The notes beneath the pieces were generated by a model. That model was not told the origin of the DNA. It did no database searches and saw nothing but the letters and a program-made list of their open reading frames with translations. A DNA stretch of 64,000 nt from Desulfoglaeba alkanexedens ALDC (GTDB taxonomy: Bacteria; Desulfobacterota; Syntrophobacteria; Syntrophobacterales; DSM-9756), in NCBI RefSeq assembly GCF_005377625.1, contig NZ_CP040098.1:1605501-1669500 (forward strand). Direction: 5' to 3'. Positions 17,994-26,200 of the stretch are shown here, piece by piece; the first letter of the stretch is position 1; the number at the start of each line of letters is the position of its first letter. The position numbers were made by a program, and so were the translations under genes.

Positions 17994-19682
17994 ATGATTA
18001 TGCATAGGTGGAAGATTATCTGTTTGCTTTGCATAGTGTATCATGTATTAATGGTCCATAGCTCATATGCTTATGATGTCTGCGAAGACATAGTCTGCGA
18101 TTTTAAGCAGGTCTCCGCATATATTGTAGGTAAGGAGGGTGATTACCTTATCATTGATGTCGGGATAGATAATAACATAAACGTTGGCGACATCTTTTCA
18201 TTGGTAGATAAGAAGACGATTATCCACCCGAAAACGAATCAAGAGATGACATATAGTGTCGTCGTTTCACACTTAAAGGTTATTGGAATCAAGGACAATT
18301 ATTCTCTTGCCGAATCGCTGGGCGATAATTTGAACCAAGCAGCAATAGGGAGTGAAGTTGTCCGATATGAGCATGTTCCATCCACCTTTTTTGATCTCAC
18401 AGGAAAAAGCAAACATATCTATCTTTATCTAAAAGAACATCTCCCTTTCTTAAAGTGGGAAGGCTATCAATATATTGAGGATGCCGACAATAGCGTACTC
18501 ACAAAAGTATGTGACAAAAGTACAGTTTGTCTGGCATTTATCGCCTATGATGATAAAATTGAAGTATATGGTGGAGATAATGACCTGATAAATATTTATA
18601 GCGATGCCAATGGGTCGCCCAAGGCGGCCGGTGATTTAAATAAAGCGAGTACAGTTGATGCAAAAGATAGCGAAGCTATTCTAGGGAACGCTGTTACCTA
18701 TGAGAAATTAAGACGTATTGACAGTTTTCCCTTTTATACAAAGATGGCAGATTTTTTAAAGATTAATGGAGATCTCTATTTAGCAGCCATAAATGACAAA
18801 CGCATTCGAGTAATCAATGTGAATGATCGTGATGCATTAAATATTGAGGTTGATGTCCCGGATAACAACGAAGGCCTCACAGTCCAGTGGCTACAAGTAG
18901 AGGAGAACGATAATCTTTATATTATAATCAATACCTGGTCAAGGCTGCACAACAGGATCGTAAGTTATCTTTCAAGAATAAATGGAGACAAACTAAGTAT
19001 CCTAGATAGTTCACATTCTATAATGGGTGTCTTTGATGACAACAGCGATGGCAGGAGAACATTTATATTGGGACAAGAATATGATCCAGAGGAATTCTAT
19101 GGCAAACGCATTAGAAAATATAATATTAACAGCGACGGACTCCATCAAGGTGAATATATATATGAGTTTCCAACCAAATTTACGGTGTTAGGTAGTGCGA
19201 TCTCTGATGTTACCGGTGACGGTGTAAATGAGAACATATTTATTCGTAACAACATACTATATATTTATAGCGGAAATGAGCTTATTTATACTTCCTCTAA
19301 GGTGATAGGCAACAATGCATCTATGCTCACATATGAAATAAATCCAAAATCACCCTATGTTAGGCAAAATACTGTTAGTATAGAGCTACCTCCTGTAACA
19401 GAAGATGTTGATGCGGATGGAACTTCGGAACTTTTAGTAATAGCAAGTAAAAGAAATGAGCTTGGCTCAGTTGTAGGTATTAGTGAGATTGAGAACAATT
19501 GGATGGTGTCGTTTAAATATAAAGATAATCAGTTCGTAAAAGGATCAATAGAACGAGTAATTGACGAGCATATAAAGGGCTTTACAATAGTCGACAATAA
19601 CATAGTTGCTGTGGTTTCAACAAAAAAGGGCTTGTTAGAAGATGTAAAGGAGACAACAGATATAGTTGATTTTGGTCTTTAG
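17994..19682 (+). CDS. Secreted protein with FG-GAP/VCBS-like repeats
   Basis: 562-residue exported protein with a signal peptide (hydrophobic residues about 6-24, ending SSYAY). The middle and C-terminal parts contain calcium-binding-like repeats with Asp-x-Asp-x-Asp-Gly spacing, for example FDDNSDGRRT, ISDVTGDGVNENIF and TEDVDADGTSELLV, as in VCBS/FG-GAP propellers. The N-terminal 100 residues (DYLIIDVGIDNNINVGDIFSLV) resemble a small beta domain of the kind found in FlgT-like or SH3-like folds. AT-rich codon use is shared with the porin-like gene upstream, so both probably came together. An ATG two codons downstream (18000) is an equally good start. The function is not recognised. Confidence 0.6.
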   Translation: MIMHRWKIICLLCIVYHVLMVHSSYAYDVCEDIVCDFKQVSAYIVGKEGDYLIIDVGIDNNINVGDIFSLVDKKTIIHPKTNQEMTYSVVVSHLKVIGIKDNYSLAESLGDNLNQAAIGSEVVRYEHVPSTFFDLTGKSKHIYLYLKEHLPFLKWEGYQYIEDADNSVLTKVCDKSTVCLAFIAYDDKIEVYGGDNDLINIYSDANGSPKAAGDLNKASTVDAKDSEAILGNAVTYEKLRRIDSFPFYTKMADFLKINGDLYLAAINDKRIRVINVNDRDALNIEVDVPDNNEGLTVQWLQVEENDNLYIIINTWSRLHNRIVSYLSRINGDKLSILDSSHSIMGVFDDNSDGRRTFILGQEYDPEEFYGKRIRKYNINSDGLHQGEYIYEFPTKFTVLGSAISDVTGDGVNENIFIRNNILYIYSGNELIYTSSKVIGNNASMLTYEINPKSPYVRQNTVSIELPPVTEDVDADGTSELLVIASKRNELGSVVGISEIENNWMVSFKYKDNQFVKGSIERVIDEHIKGFTIVDNNIVAVVSTKKGLLEDVKETTDIVDFGL

Positions 19683-19878
19683 CCAGTGCTAGGTGATCTG
19701 ATCACAGGCTCGGGCTTGCTACGCCAGACGGGTGGCCCAGTCGAGGTCGGTGTGTTGCTCTCTGAAATAGGAATCGAAGGCCTGCACAAGGAGCAATAGA
19801 GTCGACATCTTGTACAGGCGGCAGGTTTGCCGCTCCGACAAGATGCGCTACGCTGTCTATTGGCATCAGCCGGTGGGT

Positions 19879-20895
19879 TCAGTCAAACTTCAAGAACGGG
19901 CTCCCAGTTGCGGATGTTGCCACTCCAGCGTTCCGGATGCCGGGCCTTGGCCTCTTCGTACACGCGCCGCTGAGCGGCCAGGATGTCGTGGTCTTCACCG
20001 CCGTGCCGCCGGCAAGGAGGGACAAAACGGATGGCGCTGTGCTGGTGATCATGATTCTACCAGCGCACAAATTCAAGTACCCAACGCCGGGCCTCTTCGA
20101 GGCTCTCAAACCCGCGGCACGGATAGTCCCGCCGCTATTCGACCGTCCTGAACAGGGCATCCGAATAGGGATTGGCGTCACTGACGTGCGGGCGGCCGTA
20201 AGAGGTGGTGACCCCCAATGCTTCCAGTTTCGCCCGCAGGGTGAAGCTTTTCTGTGGCGCGCCGTTGTCTTGGTGAAGTACCGGCGGCGACGCGGTGCAG
20301 CCTTTAGACAAAATCGCTTTATGGACCAAAATGCCGGCATTGAAGCCAGACTCCTCAGCGTGGACCTACCCCAGCCGACAATTTTTCGGCTGAAGACATC
20401 TATGATCATGTACAGGTAGAAGAATATTCCGCTGACAAGTGTAGGCAAATACGTAATGTCCCACGACCACACCTGGTTCGGCCCCGTGGCACAGTAGCCT
20501 TTAGGAGGCGTGCTCGCCTGCGGTTTCCGGCTGCGGCCCCGGTGATGTTGCTCGTCAGCCTCGCGCAAAAGCAGCTAGAAGCTCGACTCTGAGGCTATCT
20601 AAACGCCCTGATCGGCCAATTTGGGCACGATCTGCCCCGGAGGAAGGCCGGCATATCGAGGATTATGGCAAGCGCTCAAAACGGTCTTTCGCTCCTCCGA
20701 CGACAGCTTGTTTGCTGGAGCCGGCCGTGGCACCTCAGGTCGCAGGTCGGTTCTCACCTAGCCGTCTCTGGTCCAGCGCTGATAGGTACGCGCGGTTATC
20801 CCCAGCTCCCGGCACGCCGGCTCCAGCCGCGCACCGATCTTACGGGCCTCTTCGATCAGCTCGACAGCTCGACGGCGATCCGGGGCGCTGATCAT
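19879..20895 (-). pseudogene. IS3-family transposase OrfB, broken by several frameshifts and stops
   Basis: The N-terminal helix-turn-helix (SAPDRRRAVELIEEARKI, GITARTYQRWTRDG) is in one frame. The integrase core (ATGPNQVWSWDITYLPTLVS, then YMIIDVFSRKIVGW) continues in another. Further downstream pieces such as VLHQDNGAPQKS and PHVSDANPYSDALFRTVE occur in yet other frames, along with stops. The DDE core residues can be glimpsed but no single frame carries them all. Transposition from this copy in cis is not expected. Confidence 0.85.
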
Positions 20896-21386
20896 TCGCC
20901 CTCGGGCTCCCCCCAGATCGCCTCGGCTTTTTTTCGAAGCACCATCAGTGCCGCCGCTTCGGCCAGTGCCTTCTCCTTGCGGTGCAGCTCGCGTTCGAGC
21001 CGGCGGATGCGCTTGCGATCGGCCTTCTGTTCGCTTTTTAGCCGGCGGTTCACTTCGCGGTCCCAGTCGTTGGCCGTCTCGCAGGCCCTGCGCCACCGGG
21101 CCAACTGCTCGGGATACAGCCCCTTCCGGCGACAGTAGTCGGCCAGCTCGGCCTCGTTCATGCCGGCACTCTCGGCAACGGTATTGAACTTCTCCTGCGC
21201 GCTCCACCCCTCGGGCCCCCTATCCGAGTCGGGCAGCAACAGGCCCCGCTCGCGCGCCTGCCGGCGCCAGAGGTACAGAGTCGCGTCGCTGATGCCTTCC
21301 TCCCTGGCCGGCTCGATGATCGACCGGTTGTGCGGCGGCATCATCTTTTTCAGAACAGCTTCTTTACGCTCTTTGGAATATTGCAT
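20892..21386 (-). CDS. IS3-family transposase OrfA
   Basis: 164-residue DNA-binding subunit. The N-terminal helix-turn-helix (KERKEAVLKKMMPP, then GISDATLYLWRRQARERG) is followed by a second helical domain (GLYPEQLARWRRACE). The C-terminal coiled coil (KRIRRLERELHRKEKALAEA) is typical for pairing with OrfB. An upstream GGAGG with 8-base spacing supports the ATG at 21386. The reading frame is intact, although OrfB is not. Confidence 0.85.
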   Translation of the reverse strand: MQYSKERKEAVLKKMMPPHNRSIIEPAREEGISDATLYLWRRQARERGLLLPDSDRGPEGWSAQEKFNTVAESAGMNEAELADYCRRKGLYPEQLARWRRACETANDWDREVNRRLKSEQKADRKRIRRLERELHRKEKALAEAAALMVLRKKAEAIWGEPEGE

Positions 21387-21593
21387 GATCCGATCCTCCA
21401 TCGCCCCCAAGAAATTCGATTGTAGATGGATTTAGATCATGCGATAACTATCCTGCCACAGGGAGGATCTGCACCCATAGGAATTCCGCTACGCTACATT
21501 GCCGCCGCGTCTGTCTTGATATGCTTTGCGGCATTATGTATCTTGATCAAGATTTTGTATCAATATAAACTTTTTTGAATTCGGAGGTGCATT

Positions 21594-22160
21594 GTGAAAA
21601 TTATAGTAATTTTGGGAAGTCCAAGAAGAAAAGGGAACACAGCCAAAATGGTGTCCATGTTTGAAGATAAAGTTAAGGAGAATCATGAAATAGAAATTAT
21701 TAACATCAGCAAGTATAATATAGGTGGCTGTCTTGGATGTTATAGATGCCAGGAAAAGAAAGATGAACCCGGATGCGTTCAAAAAGATGATGCATTGTTG
21801 ATATTTGACAAATTAATCCAAGCTGATGCAATTGTGTATGCTTCCCCATTATATTGGTGGAGTTTTACTTCTCAAATAAAACCCCTGATTGACAGGCATT
21901 TTTGCCTTGTCAAAGGCTATGGTACACCTGACTACACGTCCCTTATTAGCGATAAACCTGCGGCCTTACTTGTTACCTGCATGGGGCCGATCGAACGCAA
22001 TTGTGACGCTATACAGAGTATTTTTAACGGTATTTGTGAATATGCCAAGTTAGCATCAAAAGGGAATTATATTTTACCATTTTGTACAACGCCTGATGAA
22101 ATTGGAGCTAATGGGGAAGAGCTTGCCGAAAATCTGGCAAACGCGATTACCGGAAATTAA
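21594..22160 (+). CDS. Flavodoxin-fold NAD(P)H-dependent FMN reductase
   Basis: 188-residue cytoplasmic flavoprotein of the NADPH-dependent FMN reductase/iron-sulfur flavoprotein group. The N-terminal phosphate-binding motif GSPRRKGNT (about residues 8-16), GGCLGCYRCQEKKDEPGC in place of a typical Fe-S or thiol motif, and ASPLYWWSFTSQIKPLIDR for flavin binding are all visible. The GTG start has GGAGG six bases upstream. It is strongly AT-rich compared with the rest of the chromosome and lies between an IS element and a block of inverted repeats, so it was probably transferred in. The physiological substrate is unknown. Confidence 0.8.
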   Translation: MKIIVILGSPRRKGNTAKMVSMFEDKVKENHEIEIINISKYNIGGCLGCYRCQEKKDEPGCVQKDDALLIFDKLIQADAIVYASPLYWWSFTSQIKPLIDRHFCLVKGYGTPDYTSLISDKPAALLVTCMGPIERNCDAIQSIFNGICEYAKLASKGNYILPFCTTPDEIGANGEELAENLANAITGN

Positions 22161-22229
22161 TACAATTAGATAACGTACAAGTTAACGTGCATTGAACAGA
22201 GATTAAGTATCAGTATTGCGAGAAGCGTC

Positions 22230-22460
22230 GTAAGCCTAACGAGAGCATTAAGGGCGACGGCAAAAAGACGCGGCCCCTTATGCCCGACATTCGCGGCACG
22301 TCTCCGGCGCGCCGCGAATGGGGCGAGCTGAGCTTCGCTCCAGCGCCTATTCTTGAGGCCGCCGCAGGCGGCCCTTCGAACAATCGCTGGAGCACTTAAC
22401 GGCCTAAGAACGGCAACAGGGATGCCGTCTTAGGCCGTATGTCCTCAGCTCGCCCCGTTA
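22230..22460. repeat. GC-rich island of nested inverted repeats (attC-like features)
   Basis: GGGGCGAGCTGAG at 22319-22331 is exactly complementary to CTCAGCTCGCCCC at about 22444-22456. Inside lies a hairpin, ACGGCCTAAGAACGGCA (22399-22415) against TGCCGTCTTAGGCCGT (22423-22438). Motifs fitting the integron attC core sites occur at the edges: GCCTAAC near 22235, ACTTAAC near 22394, and GTTAAGC near 22457. No integrase gene is in the window. The structure follows an AT-rich cassette-sized gene. It could be one or two attC sites, a REP cluster, or another structured element. Confidence 0.45.
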
Positions 22461-22486
22461 AGCAACATAAACCAAAAGGAGAGAAA

Positions 22487-22900
22487 ATGAGCAACTGGGA
22501 CGAACTGTTACGAAGCATGACATTTGATTTCTTCGCAAGCGGCGGACACAAGATCGAAATGGAAAACCTGCTTGCGACGAAAGATGCAATCTTTCTAGAT
22601 GTGAGATCCCGCCAAGAGTGGGAATCACTTCAGATTAGACTGGAACATCACATACGGGTTCTATGGATTCCGATTGATGAAATCCCAAATCGTCATAACG
22701 AGATACCTCGTGATAAAACCGTCGGCGTTTTTTGCTCTGCTGGCACCCGTTCTACCATCGTATACATGTATCTACGCTCCCTTGGTTATGAAAACGTGCG
22801 TATTACCGCCAGCAATTATGATGCAATCACCAGTCAGCTATTGCCGGGGAAATTGTACAAGGCAATTGGCAATCACAAAATTGAACAGGAGAGGCACTAA
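22487..22900 (+). CDS. Rhodanese-like sulfurtransferase
   Basis: 137-residue single-domain rhodanese. The domain shows AIFLDVRSRQEWESL, a PIDEIP loop and the active-site loop VFCSAGTRSTIVYMYL, whose cysteine (about residue 85) would carry the persulfide. The start is placed at the ATG preceded by AAAGGAGA. It is followed after 5 bases by a TauE/SafE permease, so the pair probably moves and activates sulfur species together. Flanking repeats and lower GC suggest the pair may be part of an acquired segment. Confidence 0.85.
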   Translation: MSNWDELLRSMTFDFFASGGHKIEMENLLATKDAIFLDVRSRQEWESLQIRLEHHIRVLWIPIDEIPNRHNEIPRDKTVGVFCSAGTRSTIVYMYLRSLGYENVRITASNYDAITSQLLPGKLYKAIGNHKIEQERH

Positions 22901-22905
22901 TCGTA

Positions 22906-23697
22906 ATGCACACTTTTATAGTTATCGCTATCATTTTTGCCCTCACGGTAGTCATGATCATGAGCGGACGCGGCGGCGGCAACTTTTATGTAGCGGCGCT
23001 TGTCTTTTCGGGAGTCCCGATGCACACAGCTTCCACAACCAGCCAGTTCATTCTGCTTGTAAGCGCGTTAATGGGAGCCGTTGTCTTTGGGAAGGCAAGG
23101 ACGATGTCTTGGCCGCTGGTATTCTTCTTTGGTGGCCTGAACGCAACGCTGGCCTTTATCGGAGGGTTCATGGCCCATTCGTTCGGCGGTACGACATTGA
23201 AAACAGCATTGTCCCTGTTATTGTTCATCGCAGGCGTTGCCATGCTGTTGCCCGAAAAACAGGCACATAAGGTCGCTGTTTCACGCTTTGGTTATTGGAA
23301 TGTCAAGGAAGGCATCAATCAATATGTCATCAATTTGTGGGTCGCTGTGCCCTTAACCATGGTTACCGGTTTTTTCTCTGGGATGGTAGGAATTTCAGGG
23401 GGATCATTCCTTGTCCCGTTGATGGTTGTTGGGTGTGGCGTAATGATGCGTACTGCTGTCGGTACAGCGACAGCCATGCAAGCGGCAACTGCGTTGACTG
23501 GATTTGCTGGCAACGCTTTGCATGGAGGGTTTGACCCGGCGTTGGCGATTCCGTGTGGAGCGGTGGCAGTAATAGGCGGGCTGATCGGCAGTAGAATTGC
23601 GCTAAAGACAAAACCGAAAAGCCTGAAAATCATTTCCGGAATTCTCACGATAGCAGCCGCGATATTTATGCTGGTGAATGCACTCTCGGGTAAGTGA
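22906..23697 (+). CDS. TauE/SafE (TSUP) family permease
   Basis: 263-residue inner-membrane protein with about eight hydrophobic segments in two repeated halves, typical of the TSUP family that moves sulfite, thiosulfate, sulfoacetate or related anions. The half-repeat signatures are MSGRGGGNFYVAALVFSGV (about residues 19-37) and FFSGMVGISGGSFLVPLM near residues 160-177. It is the partner of the rhodanese gene immediately upstream. I infer export or import of a small sulfur compound but cannot name the substrate. Confidence 0.87.
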   Translation: MHTFIVIAIIFALTVVMIMSGRGGGNFYVAALVFSGVPMHTASTTSQFILLVSALMGAVVFGKARTMSWPLVFFFGGLNATLAFIGGFMAHSFGGTTLKTALSLLLFIAGVAMLLPEKQAHKVAVSRFGYWNVKEGINQYVINLWVAVPLTMVTGFFSGMVGISGGSFLVPLMVVGCGVMMRTAVGTATAMQAATALTGFAGNALHGGFDPALAIPCGAVAVIGGLIGSRIALKTKPKSLKIISGILTIAAAIFMLVNALSGK

Positions 23698-23706
23698 CGC
23701 ACCGCA

Positions 23707-24051
23707 ATGCCGGGGTTAAATGCATATAAAGACGGGTTGCCTAACCACTACATGGAGCGGATCGGCGAAAAAAGGCGCTTCGCCGTCGGCGACACGCTGC
23801 TGGGACGCATCACGCCATGCCTCGAGAACGGTAACACGGCGTTTGTTGACTTCCTCCAGAACGGAGTGGGTGAAAAGCACAAGCACCGCTGGACCGAGTC
23901 GTTTCGCGACAAGGAAGCCTACCTTCCCGACGACATCAGCGCCACCTGGGACCAGCCCATGGAGGTCCGGCAGCAGTTCTGCCGCAAGGCAAAGATCGAG
24001 CACCGTGGCCAGATGCATGCTCCTTCAGCACTAGAGGAGTTGCCCCTATGA
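23707..24051 (+). pseudogene. Fragment of a type I restriction specificity subunit (HsdS)
   Basis: The frame contains GDTLLGRITPCLENGNTAFV, a signature of HsdS target-recognition domains. It is followed after about 20 residues by sequence I cannot place (SFRDKEAYLPDDISATWDQP). HsdS proteins are about 400 residues; here only one piece of a recognition domain survives. It lies at the head of a string of unrelated fragments, consistent with a restriction locus collapsed by deletions. Confidence 0.6.
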
Positions 24052-24099
24052 ACGCTGAAGAACTGTGCAGAAAGTTGCGTACTGCGGGTCCCCCGCTCT

Positions 24100-24460
24100 T
24101 CGAATGCAGCTCCGCTTGGTCGGCTATCGGGTCAAATCCCTGCGCGGCACCCAGTTTCGCATCTGGGCGATGCTGACCCTGCGCGAGGACCTTGCGTCGT
24201 GCGCCGAGGCCGGGACCCTATTCGGCCAGGAGCGCGGCGATGCTCTGGCCGGGATCCTCGGGGCCGTCGAGCAGACCTTCGGTGGTGAGCCGCGCCTCAC
24301 CGACAACGCGATGGTGGCGCTGGAGCTGCTCATCGCCGGGCGCATCGTCCGCGAGCCGGCGATGGAGAACCCGACCGTCGTTGTGCTCACCGCTCGCAAC
24401 CATCTGGCCGATCAGCTCTTCGGCACATTTGTTCAGGCCGCTCGGATAATGCGCCGGATC
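24100..24460 (+). pseudogene. Fused fragments of a RhuM/Fic-type protein and a type I restriction subunit R
   Basis: Three pieces lie in one frame. [17 protein letters not shown] comes from the RhuM N-terminal region. [13 protein letters not shown]...[23 protein letters not shown] comes from the region before the Fic/DOC domain. [32 protein letters not shown] comes from the HsdR helicase domain, where relatives read LTDRNDLDDQLFGTF. Large parts between the pieces are missing. The 3' end overlaps the stop of the minus-strand protease gene. No function is expected. Confidence 0.6.
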
Positions 24461-25248
24461 ATCCAGGCAACCAAAAGGAAGGCCAGAAGCCAGCCGAGCC
24501 ACCGCCCTCCGGCATGGGTCAATCCCGGCACCACGCGTTTCACGTGGTTTATGGGAATGGCGAAACCGATCCCTACGCTGGAGCCGGTGGGGCTCAAAAT
24601 GGCGGTGTTGATGCCCACCAGTTTCCCGGCGGAATCCACCAGCGCACCTCCCGAGTTGCCGGGGTTCACGGCGGCGTCGGTCTGGATGAGCCCTCGAAAG
24701 ACTCCGCCGTCGCTCCGGAGGTCCCGGTTCAACTGGCTCACAATTCCCACGGTCAGTGTCTGGCCCAGCCCAAAGGGATTCCCTATGGCGAAAACCTTTC
24801 GGCCCACCTCCAGTTCGTCCGAATTCCCCAGGGCGATGGGCGCCAAGGTGCGGTCTTCGGCGTGAATGCGGATGACGGCCAGGTCGCTTTCGGGCGACGT
24901 GCCAACAACCTCCGCTTCCCAGTGGGACCCGTCACTCAGGGTGACACCCAGAGCGCGAGCGCCGGCGATCACATGATAATTCGTAACGATGGTTCCCTCG
25001 GCGTCGAGGATGACGCCGGAACCGGCACCGGAGGTCGGCACCGGCCGGAAAAAGAAGTCGAATTGCAGCACCTCGGCTGTGATGTTCACCACCGAAGGAG
25101 CCACCCGTTGATAAACGTCGATGGTATTCTTCTCTTCACCGGTGAAGGCGAAGGAGGCGCCGTAATGTGCCATCAGGAGGAAGCACAAAAACGTTGCAGC
25201 CAACAAGCGGCGGGGGCCCGTCTTTTCGGTCCTTTTCAGCGTCGGCAT
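24433..25248 (-). CDS. HtrA/DegP-type serine protease without PDZ domain
   Basis: 271-residue exported trypsin-like protease. A signal or anchor segment (about residues 14-34) precedes the catalytic domain, with His in VTNYHVIAG, Asp in ESDLAVIRI and Ser in [11 protein letters not shown]. Normal HtrA enzymes add one or two PDZ domains. Here the protein ends after the protease domain in a second hydrophobic segment ([20 protein letters not shown]), which would anchor it in the membrane. Loss of PDZ domains may mean regulation by another partner or constitutive activity. A MITE-like repeat lies just upstream. Confidence 0.85.
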   Translation of the reverse strand: MPTLKRTEKTGPRRLLAATFLCFLLMAHYGASFAFTGEEKNTIDVYQRVAPSVVNITAEVLQFDFFFRPVPTSGAGSGVILDAEGTIVTNYHVIAGARALGVTLSDGSHWEAEVVGTSPESDLAVIRIHAEDRTLAPIALGNSDELEVGRKVFAIGNPFGLGQTLTVGIVSQLNRDLRSDGGVFRGLIQTDAAVNPGNSGGALVDSAGKLVGINTAILSPTGSSVGIGFAIPINHVKRVVPGLTHAGGRWLGWLLAFLLVAWMIRRIIRAA

Positions 25249-25314
25249 GGGTCACTCGCAAAGGAAGTGCGACCACCCCCGCACTTTACCAGAGCCTTCC
25301 GGAGGTCGCAAAGT

Positions 25315-25469
25315 TTTGGTAGCGTAAAAAAATAATAGACCTGATGTTTGATGCCGAATTCTATTTCCCCTCCCCTTGTGGGAGCGGATTAAGGGGAGGG
25401 GGGAGACGGGGATTTTTTGACCTTCGTCAGCCTTTTTGCTTAAGGAGTCCACTTTAGAACGCTACCAAA
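25315..25469. repeat. MITE-like element with terminal inverted repeats
   Basis: TTTGGTAGCGT at 25315-25325 and its exact complement ACGCTACCAAA at 25459-25469 bound a 155-base element. Its interior contains the arms CCCCTCCCCTTGTGGGAG and TTAAGGGGAGGGGGGAG and the tract TTTTTTGACCTTCGTC. In inverse orientation much of it matches 2505-2640, and part matches 43200-43290. It encodes nothing. The rest of the gap 25249-25577 shows no other feature. Confidence 0.7.
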
Positions 25470-25577
25470 GTTTTATCATGCGCCTCGCCCGGTGACGGTC
25501 CCCGCCCGCGCACCCCCACGTCGAGCCGGAACCGCCTGGCGGGGTCCCTCTCCGGACTGCAATCACCCGCGGGCCTG

Positions 25578-26045
25578 TCATCGACCGACCCACTGGAGCA
25601 CTCCCCAGACGCACACATGAGCATAAAGACCCGCCGCCACGTCGTCGGCCACGATTCCCAAACCTCCCCCAAGACGTCTGTCCAGAACCGAAACCGGCCA
25701 CGGTTTCCAGATGTCGAAAAGCCGAAAGGCCACAAACCCCGTCGCCAGGGAAAGCGGGGACACCGGAAGCCCCACCATGGTCACCAGATAGCCCACCAGT
25801 TCGTCGATCACCACCTGGCGGGGATCATCGTCTTCCAGAACCGACGCCGCCCGGGCACTCGCAAGGCAGGCCAGAAAAAAAACCAGGACCACCACACCGT
25901 AGTCCCACGGAGCGGAAAGGAAAGAGAGAAGCACCGCGGAGGGAACCCCGACGACCGCGGTCGCAACCGTCCCCGGCGCCGGGGAAACCGTCCCCACGCC
26001 GCACAAGCGCGCCACGGCCAGCCAGAAACCAGACGCCCGCCCCAT
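25578..26045 (-). CDS. pgpA: Phosphatidylglycerophosphatase A
   Basis: 155-residue membrane enzyme that dephosphorylates phosphatidylglycerol phosphate in phospholipid synthesis. The family motif GVGTVSPAPGTVAT (about residues 16-29) and the acidic DDDPRQVVIDELVGYLVT segment (catalytic region) are present. So is FRLFDIWKPWPV, diagnostic of PgpA. Three to four membrane segments fit the family. The ATG at 26045 has GGGAG seven bases upstream. A longer frame starting at 26267 would add over 70 unusual residues and is rejected. It is divergent from the giant gene at 26201. Confidence 0.88.
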   Translation of the reverse strand: MGRASGFWLAVARLCGVGTVSPAPGTVATAVVGVPSAVLLSFLSAPWDYGVVVLVFFLACLASARAASVLEDDDPRQVVIDELVGYLVTMVGLPVSPLSLATGFVAFRLFDIWKPWPVSVLDRRLGGGLGIVADDVAAGLYAHVCVWGVLQWVGR

Positions 26046-26200
26046 TCCGAAACTCCCTTTCACAGATTGGCCTTTATGGGTGGCATTTGAGCATGGTAGG
26101 GTTATCATGAGCGAAACGGCGGGAACAAGGTTTTTTCTCCGCGTTTCCGACCGGCAACGAGATCGAAAACCGAGGGCGGGATCATCAGAGGCTTCCGGGC

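Larger units (their letters stand above)
19879..21430 (-). mobile_element. Degenerate IS3-family insertion sequence
   Basis: OrfA (intact) and OrfB (broken) lie in the usual order, with the OrfB start overlapping the OrfA stop. The element separates AT-rich accessory genes. I could not define the terminal inverted repeats or a target duplication, so the ends given are only those of the coding parts. About 190 bases between the preceding gene and OrfB (19683-19878) show no other feature. Confidence 0.8.

Noticed and set aside
19683-21593. Exact ends and target duplication of the IS3-family element
   Set aside because: I could not identify a convincing pair of terminal inverted repeats, so no precise boundaries are claimed.
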